Assembly: GCA_027924585.1 (NCBI GenBank)
Contig: BSBM01000442.1
Location: 1,984,001 to 2,048,000, forward strand
DNA from: Larix kaempferi
Taxonomy: Eukaryota; Streptophyta; Pinopsida; Pinales; Pinaceae
DNA: 64,000 nucleotides
Direction of reading: 5' to 3'
The notes below the pieces were generated by a model. The model worked only from the letters and a program-made list of their open reading frames with translations, was not told the DNA's origin and ran no database searches. The first letter of the stretch is position 1. Each line of letters opens with the position of its first letter. A program made the translations under genes and the position numbers. Shown piece after piece: positions 24,291 through 34,746 of this stretch.

Positions 24291-24614
24291 AGCAAATCAA
24301 TCTTGAAAACTTACAGGAAATGCAATTAGCAAAATAAGGATCAACTCAGATTCTTCTCCTTTACATTGATTCATTTACAACCCTTGAAGGATCATTGTAG
24401 GATGAGATTTAAGTTTTTTTTTTGTTACTAATGAATGTGGGAGTGAATGATGAGCAAATCAATCTTGAAAACTTACAAGAAATGCAATTAGCAAAATAAG
24501 GATCAACTCAAATTCTTCTCCTTTACATTGATTCATTTACAACCCCCTTGAAGGATCATTGTAGGATGACATTTAATTTTTTTTTGTTACTAATGAATGC
24601 GGGAGTGAATGATG
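24291..24614. repeat. Tandem duplication, 162-bp unit, two copies
   Basis: AGCAAATCAATCTTGAAAAC starts at 24291 and again at 24453, and the copies match almost throughout, ending near GGGAGTGAATGATGA. Few differences are seen, so the duplication is young relative to its surroundings. Confidence 0.9.
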
Positions 24615-24889
24615 ATAGGTTGTGGTTGATATGAGGTTAATTACAAATTAAACAAAATTTCAATCATTGTTAATTATATTAGTTGATATGTTTAAGATTG
24701 TTATGATGAAATCCATATAGATCTGCCTACCCATGAAAAATCTTGTAATGTTTTCATCCATTTGTGAGGTGACATGTGAGCAGGTATGTTAGTGAAGAAA
24801 CCCTCCTCTAGTAGAGTTTTGTACAACAATGCAACTTCCTCGAGGGCATCACCTTCCAGATAATAATGTTTTTTTTTTTTAATCTCCCA

Positions 24890-25500
24890 ATTCCGTCGGA
24901 TAACCGACTTCCTCAAGGAAGATATCCGATGTCTGTGCCATAGCTCCAACGGTAAAAGACGTCGGATTGAAGCCATTTTTTTATGAGGGTCGTCAGATAA
25001 CCGACTTCCTCAAGGAAGATATCCGACGTTTGTGCCATAGCTCCGACGGAAAAAGATGTCGGATTGAAGCCATTTTTTTTATGAGGGTTGTCGGATAAAC
25101 GACTTCTTCAGGGAAGATATCCGACGTCTGTGCCATAGCTCCGACGGAAAAAGATGTCAGATTAAAGCCATTTTTTGGGTAAGGGTCGTCGGCTAACCGA
25201 CTTATTCGAGGAAGATATCCGACGTCTATGCCATAGCTCCAATGGAAAAAGATGTCGGATTAAAGTCATTTTTTGGGTGAGGGTCATCGGCTAACTGACT
25301 TCTTCAGAGAAGATATCCGACATCTGTGCCATAGCTCCGACAGCAAAAGACGTCAGATTAAAGTCATTTTTTGGGTGAGGGTCGTCGGCTAACCGACTTC
25401 TTCAGGGAAGATATCCGACGTATGATATCCGACGAATGTCAAACCATCGGATTTCATTCGAATTTGAACTGACGTTAGAAAAATATGACATTTGTCGGAT
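24890..25500. repeat. Right subterminal array: about six tandem copies of a 98-bp unit
   Basis: Units begin near 24894, 24989, 25087, 25185, 25283 and 25381, a steady 98-bp spacing. Each holds an inverted GTCGGATAACCGAC-like pair, a GAAGATATCCGACGT segment, a TGTGCCATAGCTCC segment and a poly-T stretch before a GAGGGTCGTC start. The last unit runs into the terminal TATCCGACG motifs. The motif is shared with the left end, but the regular 98-bp tandem form occurs only here. Confidence 0.9.
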
Positions 25501-25567
25501 AGTCGACCACAAGATGTAGAAAATTTGACTTTTTGGCCGTCAGATTTTAGGTCCAAAAAACCTAGTG

Positions 25568-25570
25568 TCA
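25568..25570. repeat. Right TCA target-site duplication of the CACTA element
   Basis: TCA directly follows CTAGTG at 25562-25567 and matches the copy at 2049-2051. Confidence 0.9.
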
Positions 25571-26268
25571 TAGTGGCCATCATTTGTGCAGAAAGTTGTT
25601 TTAGGGATATCATCCTCACGAACCTGAATTTGATGATACATCCCAGAACGAAGATCCAACTTGGAGAAAAAATGACCACCATGAAGCTCATCAACAACAG
25701 GAATTGGAAACTTATCCTTGATTGTGATGTGATTAAGTGCTCGGAAGTCAATGCAGAGGTGCCATGACCCATATTTTTTTCGTACAAGAATAAATGGTGA
25801 AGAAAAGGAACTGGTACTAGGGCGAATAATACCTTGCTTCAGTAAGTCCCAAACGAGCATCTCAATATCCATCTTTTGGTGAAATGGGTAGCGATAGGGC
25901 CTGATGTTGGGACGAATTCTTCCAGGAAGGAGATGAATACGATGGTCCTCTGGTATTGAAGGTGGAAATCTCATTGGTTCAACAAAAATACATGCATATC
26001 TATCAAAAATTTGTTGTAAATCCAAAGGAGTAGTGGAGACCGTTGATGGGTGCATTTGAATGGAATGGAGCTGAGCGATGACACCATGCAAATTCTTCTT
26101 AAGGATATTTTCCATGCGATGTGAATTGATGATGTTGAGAGACCCTGGTTGTAAGCCCTTCAATGTGTGTGTTTTTCCCATTGACTGAAAAATGCATCCA
26201 AAGATCAACAAAATCCCATAAGATGGGGCCAAATGTGTGTAATCATTGAGCACCCAAAACCACATCAC
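25571..26268 (-). pseudogene. Element B pol: reverse transcriptase, N-terminal part
   Basis: Minus-strand frame with classical Ty3/gypsy RT blocks: DHRIHLLPGRIRPNIRPYRY, GIIRPSTSSFSSPFILVRKK, CIDFRALNHITIKDKFPIPV, then LHGGHFFSKLDLRSGMYHQI. The SKLDLRSG block holds the first catalytic Asp. The frame ends at FCTNDGHY, where the CACTA element begins, and the next residues of the motif (EFLVIPFG) are found at 2051. The YxDD catalytic motif is missing because of the internal deletion near 1998. Confidence 0.88.
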
Positions 26269-26515
26269 ATCCGCCTAAGGGAAAGGAAAACATGTCAGAG
26301 CGCATGTTATAATATCCAATAGAGATACGCACACTGCAACACTTCCCCTTGCAAGGTAAGGTGCCCCCATTGGCAATAATGACTTCAAAGTTGGAGCAAG
26401 GATGGATAAAACAATCAGCCTGTTTGGAGATCTGAGGGTCAATGAAGTTATGAGTGCTACCAAAATCAATGAGTATTGTAAGAGGGAGCTTCTTGAAGTA
26501 ACCCTTGACCTGCAT
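26243..26515 (-). pseudogene. Element B aspartic protease region
   Basis: Encodes LTILIDFGSTHNFIDPQISK, then FPLGGCDVVLGAQ, matching the plant gypsy protease with its usual LIDSGSTHNFI active-site block. The active-site triplet D-S-G appears as D-F-G here, which would be expected to impair activity. It overlaps the RT frame in a different frame, indicating a frameshift between protease and RT. Confidence 0.8.
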
Positions 26516-26639
26516 TGTTTGTGGGGTGGTGACTCCGGCTAAAGCATGGAGAGATATCTCTGGGTGGTCATCCTGAGAAGGAGGGTAAACATGTGGTTGT
26601 TTAATGTCGACCTAATCTTCTATTGTATCCTGAGATTCT

Positions 26640-27529
26640 TCACCAATTTTAGTTGCAGGAGGAGAATCCACATCCAAGAGATAGAGATTTTTCTCAACAC
26701 ATCTATGTCCCCAAGTGAATTTCACATCACAATTATAACAAAACCCTTTTTCTCTACGTGCCTGCATCTATGCTTTAGACAAATGCTTGATAGGATTTTC
26801 TTTAGGAGCTGGCGTGATGGGAGGTCGTTGGGAAACCATATTTCTAAATGGAACAAAAGTGGATTTGGAGTGTTGTTGGGTTGTGATCTTGTCCTCCGCC
26901 AACTTATCCAACCCTAGGGATTCCATCATTGTGATGGGGCATAGCATTTTAACCTCAAATCAGATTGCATCCTTCAGACCATTGACAAAACAACTCCTGT
27001 AAAATTCATCAGGAAATCCTTCTGTGTGATTGGCCAGTTTCTGAAATTATGTCTGATACTCTCTCATAGTGCCAATTTGGTGAAGTTTAGTGAGTTCTCA
27101 TGTGAAGTCATCAAAAGCACTAGGACCAAATCGTTTCAAAAGGAGTTGGCAAAAATATGTCCATTTTGGCTCTTCATGAGCCTTGATGTACTTATGGTAC
27201 CATTGAAGGGCTTCATGTTCCAAATGAAAGGATGCAAGTGGAACTTTTTTAAAATCAAAATTATTATGCAGACTAAAATATTGTTCTTCTTGGTATATCC
27301 ATCCAGTCGGATCATCACCATTGAAGCGAAGAAAATCAAGCTTCGGCCCATGAAAATTGCTAGAAGAAGAGAACCCAATGTTTATAGAAGACTCTGGTTG
27401 TCGTCTATTGTTCATGGTTGAATGCTGAAGATGGAGGCCAATAATTTTTTCATCCAGATCTTGGAGTTTGGTCTTGAGGGCTGCAAGTTGTTCTTCCATG
27501 TTTTTTGCTCCTATGCGGGAGACAACCAT
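26640..27529 (-). pseudogene. Element B gag with zinc knuckle
   Basis: The frame from 27529 to 27098 starts MVVSRIGAKNMEEQLAALKT and includes the gag core GPKLDFLRFNGDDPTGWIYQ and FHLEHEALQWYHKYIKAHEE. After a frame break, a knuckle-type segment GFCYNCDVKFTWGHRCVEKN is readable at about 26700-26755. These are typical of plant chromodomain-bearing gypsy elements. It lies downstream of the primer-binding site on the same strand, as expected. Confidence 0.85.
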
Positions 27530-28487
27530 AACCAGGATTTTTTTTTTAAGGGGAGAATGGGTAGATAAACAAAAACATAAACTTCTTTTGTAAAGGAAAA
27601 TTTGGATTTGGGAAAAACTTTGATGGGTAATTATGGTTTGACTAAGTTTTATACACTTTCTAATGGACAGGGAAGCAGAATGGGGATTTCAGAAGCGGGG
27701 TGAAAGAATGGGAAAATTTATCCAAGAGGGACAAAGAAGAATAAATAGGAAATGAACACTGTGGAAAAAATTGAAGGCGATTGGGTGAAAATCGAAGAAG
27801 TTATGGAAAACCCTAAAAATAGACATATGTACGATTTCTGGCTTCGGGAAGTGTAATTTGGGATAGGGTCCTCAGGAAGGAAATATGCATAATGGAAATG
27901 CAAGTATTCCAGTGAATTTTCAAGGGAAACAGAGCTAAAGAAAAGAAGATATGGAGAAAAAAAAATTGTATTGCAACGGCTCGGAATTGATTTGCAATGA
28001 CTCTGGACAGTTGTAATCTGTTATTTATCAGCTGGAAATAGATATGGACCCCAGTTATGCTCGGATTCCTAAAGGTTCAGGGATTCACTCGGCTACAAAT
28101 GTTGTCTAACGGCTTGCGTATTGGGGCAGTACCCCTCACTCCACGGATTAGGTAAAACTGATAACCGCTTTGCCACAAACGACAGCTCTTGATTTACCTC
28201 ATGGGTGGGAACTAGTCAATCAGGTAGGGGTCATTTCCCTTTTCGTTGGAAGGTCCTCTCAATGGGATAGATACTTCAAGGTTCCTATGGTACTCCTCAC
28301 GATGAATTTTATGGCTATTCCCAGGTACTTCCCATAGTTAAGTGGATAGGAATTATTCCTGGATCCGAACCTGCAATTGAAAGGAACGATATAGATGCAA
28401 AGAAAAATAACTACTCGAATAATCATAGTGCCTAGAATCCACTGCGAAAAAAAAGGCATAAATTCCACCCAGCGAGACCAAGAAAGT

Positions 28488-28499
28488 GATCTGATACCA
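28488..28499 (-). other. Primer-binding site of element B (initiator tRNA-Met type)
   Basis: Minus strand reads TGGTATCAGATC two bases after the 5' LTR end. The usual plant initiator tRNA-Met site is TGGTATCAGAGC, so one of these 12 bases differs. Confidence 0.85.
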
Positions 28500-28501
28500 G
28501 A

Positions 28502-28850
28502 TGTGGGGAACCTTCAGCAATTAAATGATGAAAATGTACGATATATCAAAAATAGAAGAACATAGAATGGATTTATTGATCACAGGCCACTTCGATGGGG
28601 AAACCTCCTTTGAGCAATCTTAATACAAATAACTCGTGAATGCCTTCATTGGCCTAAACACGTACTTATATACTAAGTATAAGCTAAACAATTATTACTC
28701 CCAATGAATGTGGGATAATACAATATACTCATGGGATGACTTACAAAGCATATGCATCCAACAACAATATACTAACAATGTGGGATAATACAATATACTC
28801 ATGGGACGACTTACAAATCATATGCGTCCAACAACAATATACTAACAAAG
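28502..28850 (-). repeat. 5' LTR of element B (truncated at its outer end)
   Basis: Starts TGTGGGGAAC like the copy at 1455 and matches it to ACTAACAAAG at 28850. The last 31 bases of the other copy, ending CTTAACA, are missing and element A pol sequence follows at once. The U3 start needed for transcription is therefore lost. Confidence 0.85.
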
Positions 28851-29160
28851 GCAGAGGATTGGAAGTATGGATTACAAATTGGATTTATCTCCATATTCAC
28901 AAGTACATCAAGTCTTCCATGTTTATTGTCTAAAAAACGGTAATTGGTGACAAGACCCCATTCCAAACTATTTTACCAAAGATTGATGAAGAAGGGAAAT
29001 TGATTCTAGAACCTAAACCAATCCTTGACTCAAGAATCAAGCAATTGAAAAATTCAGCAATTACTAAATACCTCATAAAGTAGAAGAACTTGCCAATAGA
29101 AGAAGCGACATGGGAAGATGAGTTATTCATGAAAAAACATCTAGAGTTAATAAAGTGTTA
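28851..29160 (+). pseudogene. Element A pol: integrase tail and chromodomain-like end
   Basis: Reads RIGSMDYKLDLSPYSQVHQV, FHVYCLKNGNW, then LILEPKPILDSRIKQLKNSA and EEATWEDELFMKKH. These are the post-integrase segment and the chromodomain-like tail of gypsy pol. It is on the same strand as 1-1454 and continues that gene after the B insertion. Stops are present. Confidence 0.8.
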
Positions 29161-29172
29161 AGAACAACACTT

Positions 29173-29190
29173 AATTGAAGGGGAGGGGCA
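29173..29190 (+). other. Polypurine tract of element A
   Basis: AATTGAAGGGGAGGGGCA directly before the TGTTACGCCC LTR start. Confidence 0.75.
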
Positions 29191-29396
29191 TGTTACGCCC
29201 TATATATTGTGACATTACATTTGTATTATTATATTATCATTGTATTTATTGGTTGGCTAGGACCTTAATTGTAATTGTATAGTTGGATAGAATTATAATT
29301 GTACCCTTTTTATCCTATATATATATACCAAGGAAACCTATTTTTAGTATCATTTCATCTTGCCATGTGTATTTGATATGTTGTATAAGGAGTTTT
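29191..29396 (+). repeat. 3' LTR of element A, first part, interrupted by a LINE
   Basis: Begins TGTTACGCCCTATATATTG and carries a TATATATATA stretch at about 29319-29328 that could be the promoter TATA box. At 29381-29396 the sequence TTGTATAAGGAGTTTT marks the LINE insertion point, and the LTR continues after the same words at 36072-36087. Confidence 0.7.
29381..29396. repeat. LINE target-site duplication, left copy
   Basis: TTGTATAAGGAGTTTT; same words at 36072-36087. The last T bases cannot be told apart from the A tail, so the duplication is at least 12 bp. Confidence 0.9.
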
Positions 29397-29667
29397 TTTT
29401 ATAACTAAAACGGTTATGGAGCTTTTGAATTAAAAACTGGCTAAGCGGCTGCCAGGGGCCTTACATTCCGAGTATCAGATCCAATGGATTCTGCTTGTCC
29501 AGATAAACAGGGCATAGTCTTGCTAACTGCTCCCTTTACAAAATGTCTGGATTTCATTGAACATAAACAGAAAATTTCAAGCGAGTAGCTACGTCCTAAG
29601 AAAAGCAAGCAATGAACAGAAGAACATGGGAACCACGGGGTTAACTGCTCATGGCGAAGGTCCTGCC

Positions 29668-29982
29668 TCAGGAGTCCTCCTTCGGGGTCTTGCCGTTGCC
29701 TTTGAGGAAAGCCTCTACCTTCTGTTCGAGAGCTGTCATCCGGCTGCCAATGTCTCCAGCAATGTTGGCTATGTCTTTCATATTTGTGGTGTTGTCTTCG
29801 AAGATCTCGTTCCTGAGTTCTTTCAACTCTTGATTGATAGCATCCCATCTGCTTGTGCCCATTTTCTGCATGCGTTGCTGCTTGATCTCCAGCCAGTTCA
29901 ACTCTCCCTTCACTTCATCTAGCTCGCGCTGCATTCGACTGAGTCTCGTCTCTAGCTGCATGGAGGATTTAGTCGCGTCCAT
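29668..29982 (-). CDS. Short coiled-coil ORF in the LINE 3' region (putative third ORF)
   Basis: From the ATG at 29982 the frame encodes 104 residues beginning MDATKSSMQLETRLSRMQRE and continuing through ELNWLEIKQQRMQKM, INQELKELRNEIFED and MTALEQKVEAFLKG. The leucine and charge spacing suggests a coiled coil over most of its length. It is in a different frame from ORF2 and starts about 430 bp after the ORF2 stop. The frame also stays open upstream to 30063. No stop interrupts it, unlike ORF1 and ORF2. I do not recognise a named family. It may be a real third LINE protein, a captured fragment or chance. Confidence 0.45.
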   Translation of the reverse strand: MDATKSSMQLETRLSRMQRELDEVKGELNWLEIKQQRMQKMGTSRWDAINQELKELRNEIFEDNTTNMKDIANIAGDIGSRMTALEQKVEAFLKGNGKTPKEDS

Positions 29983-30415
29983 CTTGATCACTACTACTTT
30001 TAACAAGACAAGAACCCTGCACCAAGAAAAAGATCTGAGAGACTCCAAATGAATCCTTCTCACCTTCCCACAATGCTCACTGTGAGCATGAAGAGGGGGA
30101 ACGCTTCCTAAAATAGGATCGGGAGGGGCTGAAGTTCCATTCGTGAGTCCAGATCACGCCGATTTCGTCAAGATTCTTGACCTGTACCATACTCTTCTTG
30201 GTGAGATGAGAGTGGATGCTCTCCCCCGTAATGACTGCGCCTATACAGGGAAAGCAGGAGTCATGTGAAGGTCCCGGATTCACTGTCCTAGATCTGCGCC
30301 ATCTAGTCTTATCTCGCCAGATTCACGCTTGCTCGTCGTTTCATCTTTCCTAGCAATGGACAGTCTTCTGCCTTTTCTGACAGAAGGTATCCTAGAGATT
30401 CCTTCAGCCCTGGCA

Positions 30416-33400
30416 CTATGGAATAGGCTCACGATTTTCAAGTCCATTTACGATGATGACTCCCTTTCCCAGGGAGGCGCCTTTGTTCGCTTCATTATCC
30501 GCTAGCTTATTCAGGTTTCTAAGAACATGGTAAAACTTAACCTCTTCGAAATCCTTCATCTGAGCAATAACCTTCCTGTAGTAGTGTGCCAGGCCCATAT
30601 TTCTCGGGGCATTTTTCTGCCTTAGGGCTTGGATAATGATTCTAGAGTCCCCTATGATAACCAAATTCGTAATTGAAAGCCTGCTGGCCTGGACCAACCC
30701 CTGCCAGATTGCTAGGATCTCGGCTGTGTTATTGGTGTTCTGACCCAGCCCCCAAGAGAAGTTGAGCACAATTTTCCCTGATGTGTCGAGCAGAACCCCT
30801 CCACTGCCCGCTGGACCAGGATTCCCTTTCGAGGCCCCGTCCACGTGCAGGATGTGCTTCTCCAGAGAGGATCTCCACTTTATAAATTCTTGTTCTGCCA
30901 ACCTAATTTCCCACCGGGAGTGATGCTTGGGAGAATTCGTTTTGATCCTGGTCAGGAGGGATGGATCCAGCTCCTGGAACCAGCTGTAATCCTCATTGTT
31001 CGGGGCTAACTCGTTATAGATATTAGGTTTTGAAGCCACCAAATATCCCAAGAGCCCTTTCACTTTGGCTACAGTTTGAGCCGGCGACCCTGCTCTATCC
31101 TTGAAGACCATGTTGTTTCGCTCCAGCCACAGATTCCAGCAGAGGATTTTTGGCACCCAGATCCAGCAATGCTTAAGCAAATTCAAATTGGAGAAAGAGA
31201 AGGCTGCCAACTCGGTCCAGGAGGAAAACAGAGTGGAAATTGAAAGAGGAAGGGACAAACCAAGTTGGCCAACAAGAAGGTTCCAAAGATCCTGAGCAAA
31301 AGGGCAGAGCAAAAAAAGGTGGACTACAGATTCGGCTTAGCAGGCACAGAGAGGGCAACGGGAAGGCCCTTCCCATCCCCTTTTTGAAAGGTTATCCCAG
31401 GAGAGGATTCTATTTTGAAGCAGGTACCAACAGAAGAGATCAACTTTGGGTAGGGAGGGGTGTGACCAGAGGATCCTCCACTCAACGGGGTCAGGGGCCA
31501 CCCAGGGGATGGCTTGCAAGGTTGCATACCCAGCAGAAGCTGAGTACAGACCAGACGAAGTCCCCCAGCCTCTTTTGTCCTTCTTTCTGGCCAAGGAGGG
31601 TGAGAGGCCTTGAAGAGCATCTAGGAGGGAACAAGCTTCAGATTCTAAGTGAAGGGGAAAGTCTCCAAGGTCCCACTTTAGCCAAGAGTCGTCCTGATTC
31701 CAAACAGAGAGGTCCCACAGAGTAAGTTTGCTATTTGACTGGAGCCAGGTTTTTATATTGTCAATCCCTTCCAAGTGCCTTAAATGAGGATGGCCTTAAA
31801 TAGGATCATTCCAGAAATTGATTTTCCTGCCATTCCCCGGGATCCAAGTAAGCTTGGAGATGATCAAATCCATGGCCTTGAGACAGAGAGAAAGAATAGG
31901 GGAGCCTTTTCTGGTCAGGGGGGGGCTGTCGAGGCACCTTTCTTTGTGTCCATTGAAGTACTTAGTCCTTAGGGATTTGGAGCTCCAAGAGGATTTGCCA
32001 CTTATCATTTTCCAAAGGATTTTTCCTCCCATAGCCAGATTCTGAGTGGCAACATCTCTGATTTGCAGCCCCCCTTCTAATTTAGGGGCTTTGAACTTAT
32101 CCCAACTGATAAGATGCATTTTCTTCCCCTCATTCTTTCCCCCCTCCCATAAGAATTTTCTCAAGATTCTGTCTATCTCCTTCACAATTCCCTTCAGAGC
32201 TAGCAACATGGAGGACTGGTAGACGGGAAGAGATGAGAGAACAGAGTTGATGAGGATAAGTTTCCCTGCTTTGTTCAGCCAGGTTGATCCCCAGGCCAAG
32301 ATCCTGGCTTTCAGCTTGTCCAACAAGGGCTCCCAGAGGTTATTTCTAGGTGCTGCTTTGACTAGCGGAATGCCAAGATATTTTATGGAATCCCACGTAG
32401 AAGTTCCTTCCATTTCCAAGGCCCTTGAGATGTTTATCATTTCTATAGGCGGGCAGTTCCAACCAAAAAAATTTCTTTTACTTGAGCTGATTTCGTTGCC
32501 AGATGCATCCGTGTAGGCGTCCAATTCTTTCTTGAAGGATCTTGCTGTGAGAAGGTTTGCCTGGCCCGTGAGGAGCGTGTCATCGGCAAATTGTGCATGG
32601 TTTATTCTTTTGACCCTTGGAGAGATGGAGATATCGCTTAAGGTCCGCTGCTGCAGTCTTGTATTCAACTGGAAGCTTAACACTGACGCTTGAATGGCAT
32701 AGAGAAGGGGGGACAGCGGGAAGCCCTGTCTAAGGCCCCTTGAGGCTTGGAAAAAGTCTGTCGGCCTCCCATTGATCAGAGGGGCGATCCAAGGCCCCGC
32801 GATGCAGGCCCTTACCCAGCTAACCAACTGGGGATGAAACCCCAACTTGAGCATCATTGCGTACATAAAGTTTAGCCTAACTCTGTCAAAGGCATTCGCC
32901 AGGTCCAGCTTTACTAACATTCCTTTCTCCTTCCTTTGGCAACTTGAATGGATTGCCTCTTGCACAAGAATAATGTTGTCCTGGATTTGTCTTCCATGGA
33001 TGAAGCCCCCCTGGTTCTCCGAGATGATCCTAGGGAGGACCTTTTTTATCCTGTTTGCTATAACTTTTGTGATGATTTTGTACCCCGTATTGCAAAGCGA
33101 GATAGGACAGAATCTGGAAAATCTTTGGGCACCTTTCTCTTTGGGAATTAGAGCAAGAAAGGAAGAATTGGTGCTCCCTCCAATCTTGCTGCTATTCTGA
33201 GATTTTCTCACCATTTTGACCAGATCTTTTTGGATGATGTCCCAGCAGGCTATGTAGAATCTAGCCGTGAAGCCATCCGGTCCATGGGCTTTGTCAGGAT
33301 TCATTCCGTGTAGAGATTTGTTGATCTCCTCCATTGTGATGGGGGCCGTCAACCTGCGATTATCCTCGTCATTGATCAGCTTGGGAACCATAGTGATAGG

Positions 33401-34663
33401 ATAATGATCCGGCCTAGGAGGGGCCTCCATCTCTTCAGTGAATATTTTTTTATAGAAAGAGTGGGCTGCTAATTTGATTTCGTCGAATCTTTTGAAGGTT
33501 TTCCCCTGATATTGGATCTCACTTATTTTATTATAATTCTTGCGAGATTCTGCTTGCTTATGGAAGAAAGATGTATTTTTATCTCCTGCTTGGAGCCAGA
33601 GACTTCTCGACTTAACCCTCCAATACTCCTCCTCTCTTCTAAGGGCTTTGTGGAGATTCTTTTGCATCTCAACCTCGACGTTCAGAATCTCAGTGGTAAC
33701 AGGGGCAGACTCCATAAGAAACTGATGGTTCCCAAGAGCCTTCTGGGCATTTTTCCTTTCCAGCAAAGGGGAGGGCAGATTCTTAGCCCAAATTTTGAGG
33801 TCCACTTTAAGTCTTCTCAGCTTCTCTTCCCAAATGAAGAAAGGAGAGCCCGACACACTTTTCTTCCAGGAATCCGAGACCAGCTCGAAGAAGCTCTCCG
33901 AGGAGATCCACAGGGGGCTGAAGCGAAAAGGAATCGGGCCCAAATTCTCTCCAGGGGACAGGGAAAGGGAGATGGGTTTATGGTCCGAGGTGCAGGCTTG
34001 AAGGATATCAGAGGAGGCAAAGAGGCCCAGGGTGAGGAAGGATGAGTGGACCAGGAAGCGGTCTAGGCGAGCTGCAATGTGCCCCGGACCCACTCTTTTG
34101 TTGTTCCAAGTAAATTTTCCTTTACTAGGCTTGATATCTTCCAAGTCCCAATCCAACATAATGTCTTCTACCCACTCCCTTGCAGGGTCTCTTATAGGAG
34201 TTCCTCCTTTTTTTTCAGAAAGGGCAAGGGTGACGTTCATATCTCCGGCAAGGATAAGATTCTCATGAGGGTTAGTGGAAAGGAAATGATTTAGAGCTTC
34301 CCAACAATCTTTTTTTTCAGAAAGGAGGACAGGAGCATAGATGTTAAAGAGACTAACCTGAAGTCCTGAGTCCCGGTGTAGCAGCTTCGTGAAGAGCCAA
34401 TGAATGGTACTGTGTTCCTCAATCAGGTCTAGCGCTGAGGAGTTCCAAAAGGTGTCTAGACCTCCTGAGGCTCCCCTAGCACTTACAGCTCGACCTGGTC
34501 CTTTTTTCCAAAAAATTTTACTCGCTTGGAGGGTTTCTGACTCCTCCATCTTCGTCTCCTGGATCAGAAGTATGTCTGGGGAAGTCATTCTGACTAGATC
34601 CTTGATAGCTTCTTCTTTGAGATTGCTTCCCAGCCCTCTGCAGTTCCAGGAGACGTATTGCAT
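30416..34663 (-). pseudogene. LINE ORF2: endonuclease, reverse transcriptase and RNase H, with two internal stops
   Basis: One continuous frame of 1415 codons interrupted by TAA at 31796-31798 and TAA at 31337-31339. The APE-type endonuclease lies at residues 1-230: WNCRGLG (6-12), E36 in QETK, D141/N143 in AGDMNVT, SDHKPI near 226. The RT lies at about 460-760: first Asp in KLDLANAFD (587), SRGLRQGFPLSPLLYA (641-656), and catalytic FADD at 692-695. A zf-RVT-type segment (CPLCAC) meets the second stop. RNase H follows, with VDGASKGNPGPAGSGGV, TAEILAIW, IGDSRIIIQAL and ADNEANKGA carrying the expected acidic residues. A stop at 31796 leaves the endonuclease and RT (955 residues) intact but removes RNase H. 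Confidence 0.93.
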
Positions 34664-34746
34664 TAGGAACCAGGGGGGGGAGTGGCTCCTTTCGAAGCCT
34701 TGCCTTTCTTTGAGGATCTGGTTTCCATCATATCCGGAATGGTTTT

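Larger units (their letters stand above)
2052..25567 (+). mobile_element. Element C: 23.5-kb CACTA (En/Spm) transposon with captured sequences
   Basis: The left end starts CACTAGTAGATTTGCACCC and the right end, read on the minus strand, starts CACTAGGTTTTTTGGACCT; both continue into AAAATC(C/T)GA. Each end is flanked by TCA (2049-2051 and 25568-25570), the 3-bp target duplication usual for CACTA elements. With one TCA removed, the RT motif of element B reads through without a break, confirming both ends to the base. Both subterminal zones are packed with GTCGGATA/TATCCGAC motifs. Inside lie a TNP2-type transposase gene, a SET/TNPA-like gene, a UPL fragment, a gypsy fragment and several duplications. 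Both transposase-type genes carry stops, so C looks non-autonomous now. Confidence 0.93.
1455..28850 (-). mobile_element. Element B: Ty3/gypsy retrotransposon on the minus strand, split by the CACTA element
   Basis: Two similar LTRs lie at 1455-1818 and 28502-28850 in the same orientation. On the minus strand the order is 5' LTR (28850-28502), primer-binding site, gag, zinc knuckle, protease, RT, then the CACTA insertion, the rest of the RT motif, a chromodomain-like tail, polypurine tract and 3' LTR (1818-1455). RNase H, integrase core and much of RT are missing: the sequence jumps near 1998 from the RT motif to the pol C-terminus. B was therefore internally deleted, and its 5' LTR is also cut short at the outer end. 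A 5-bp target duplication is not visible, as expected after that edge loss. Confidence 0.85.
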
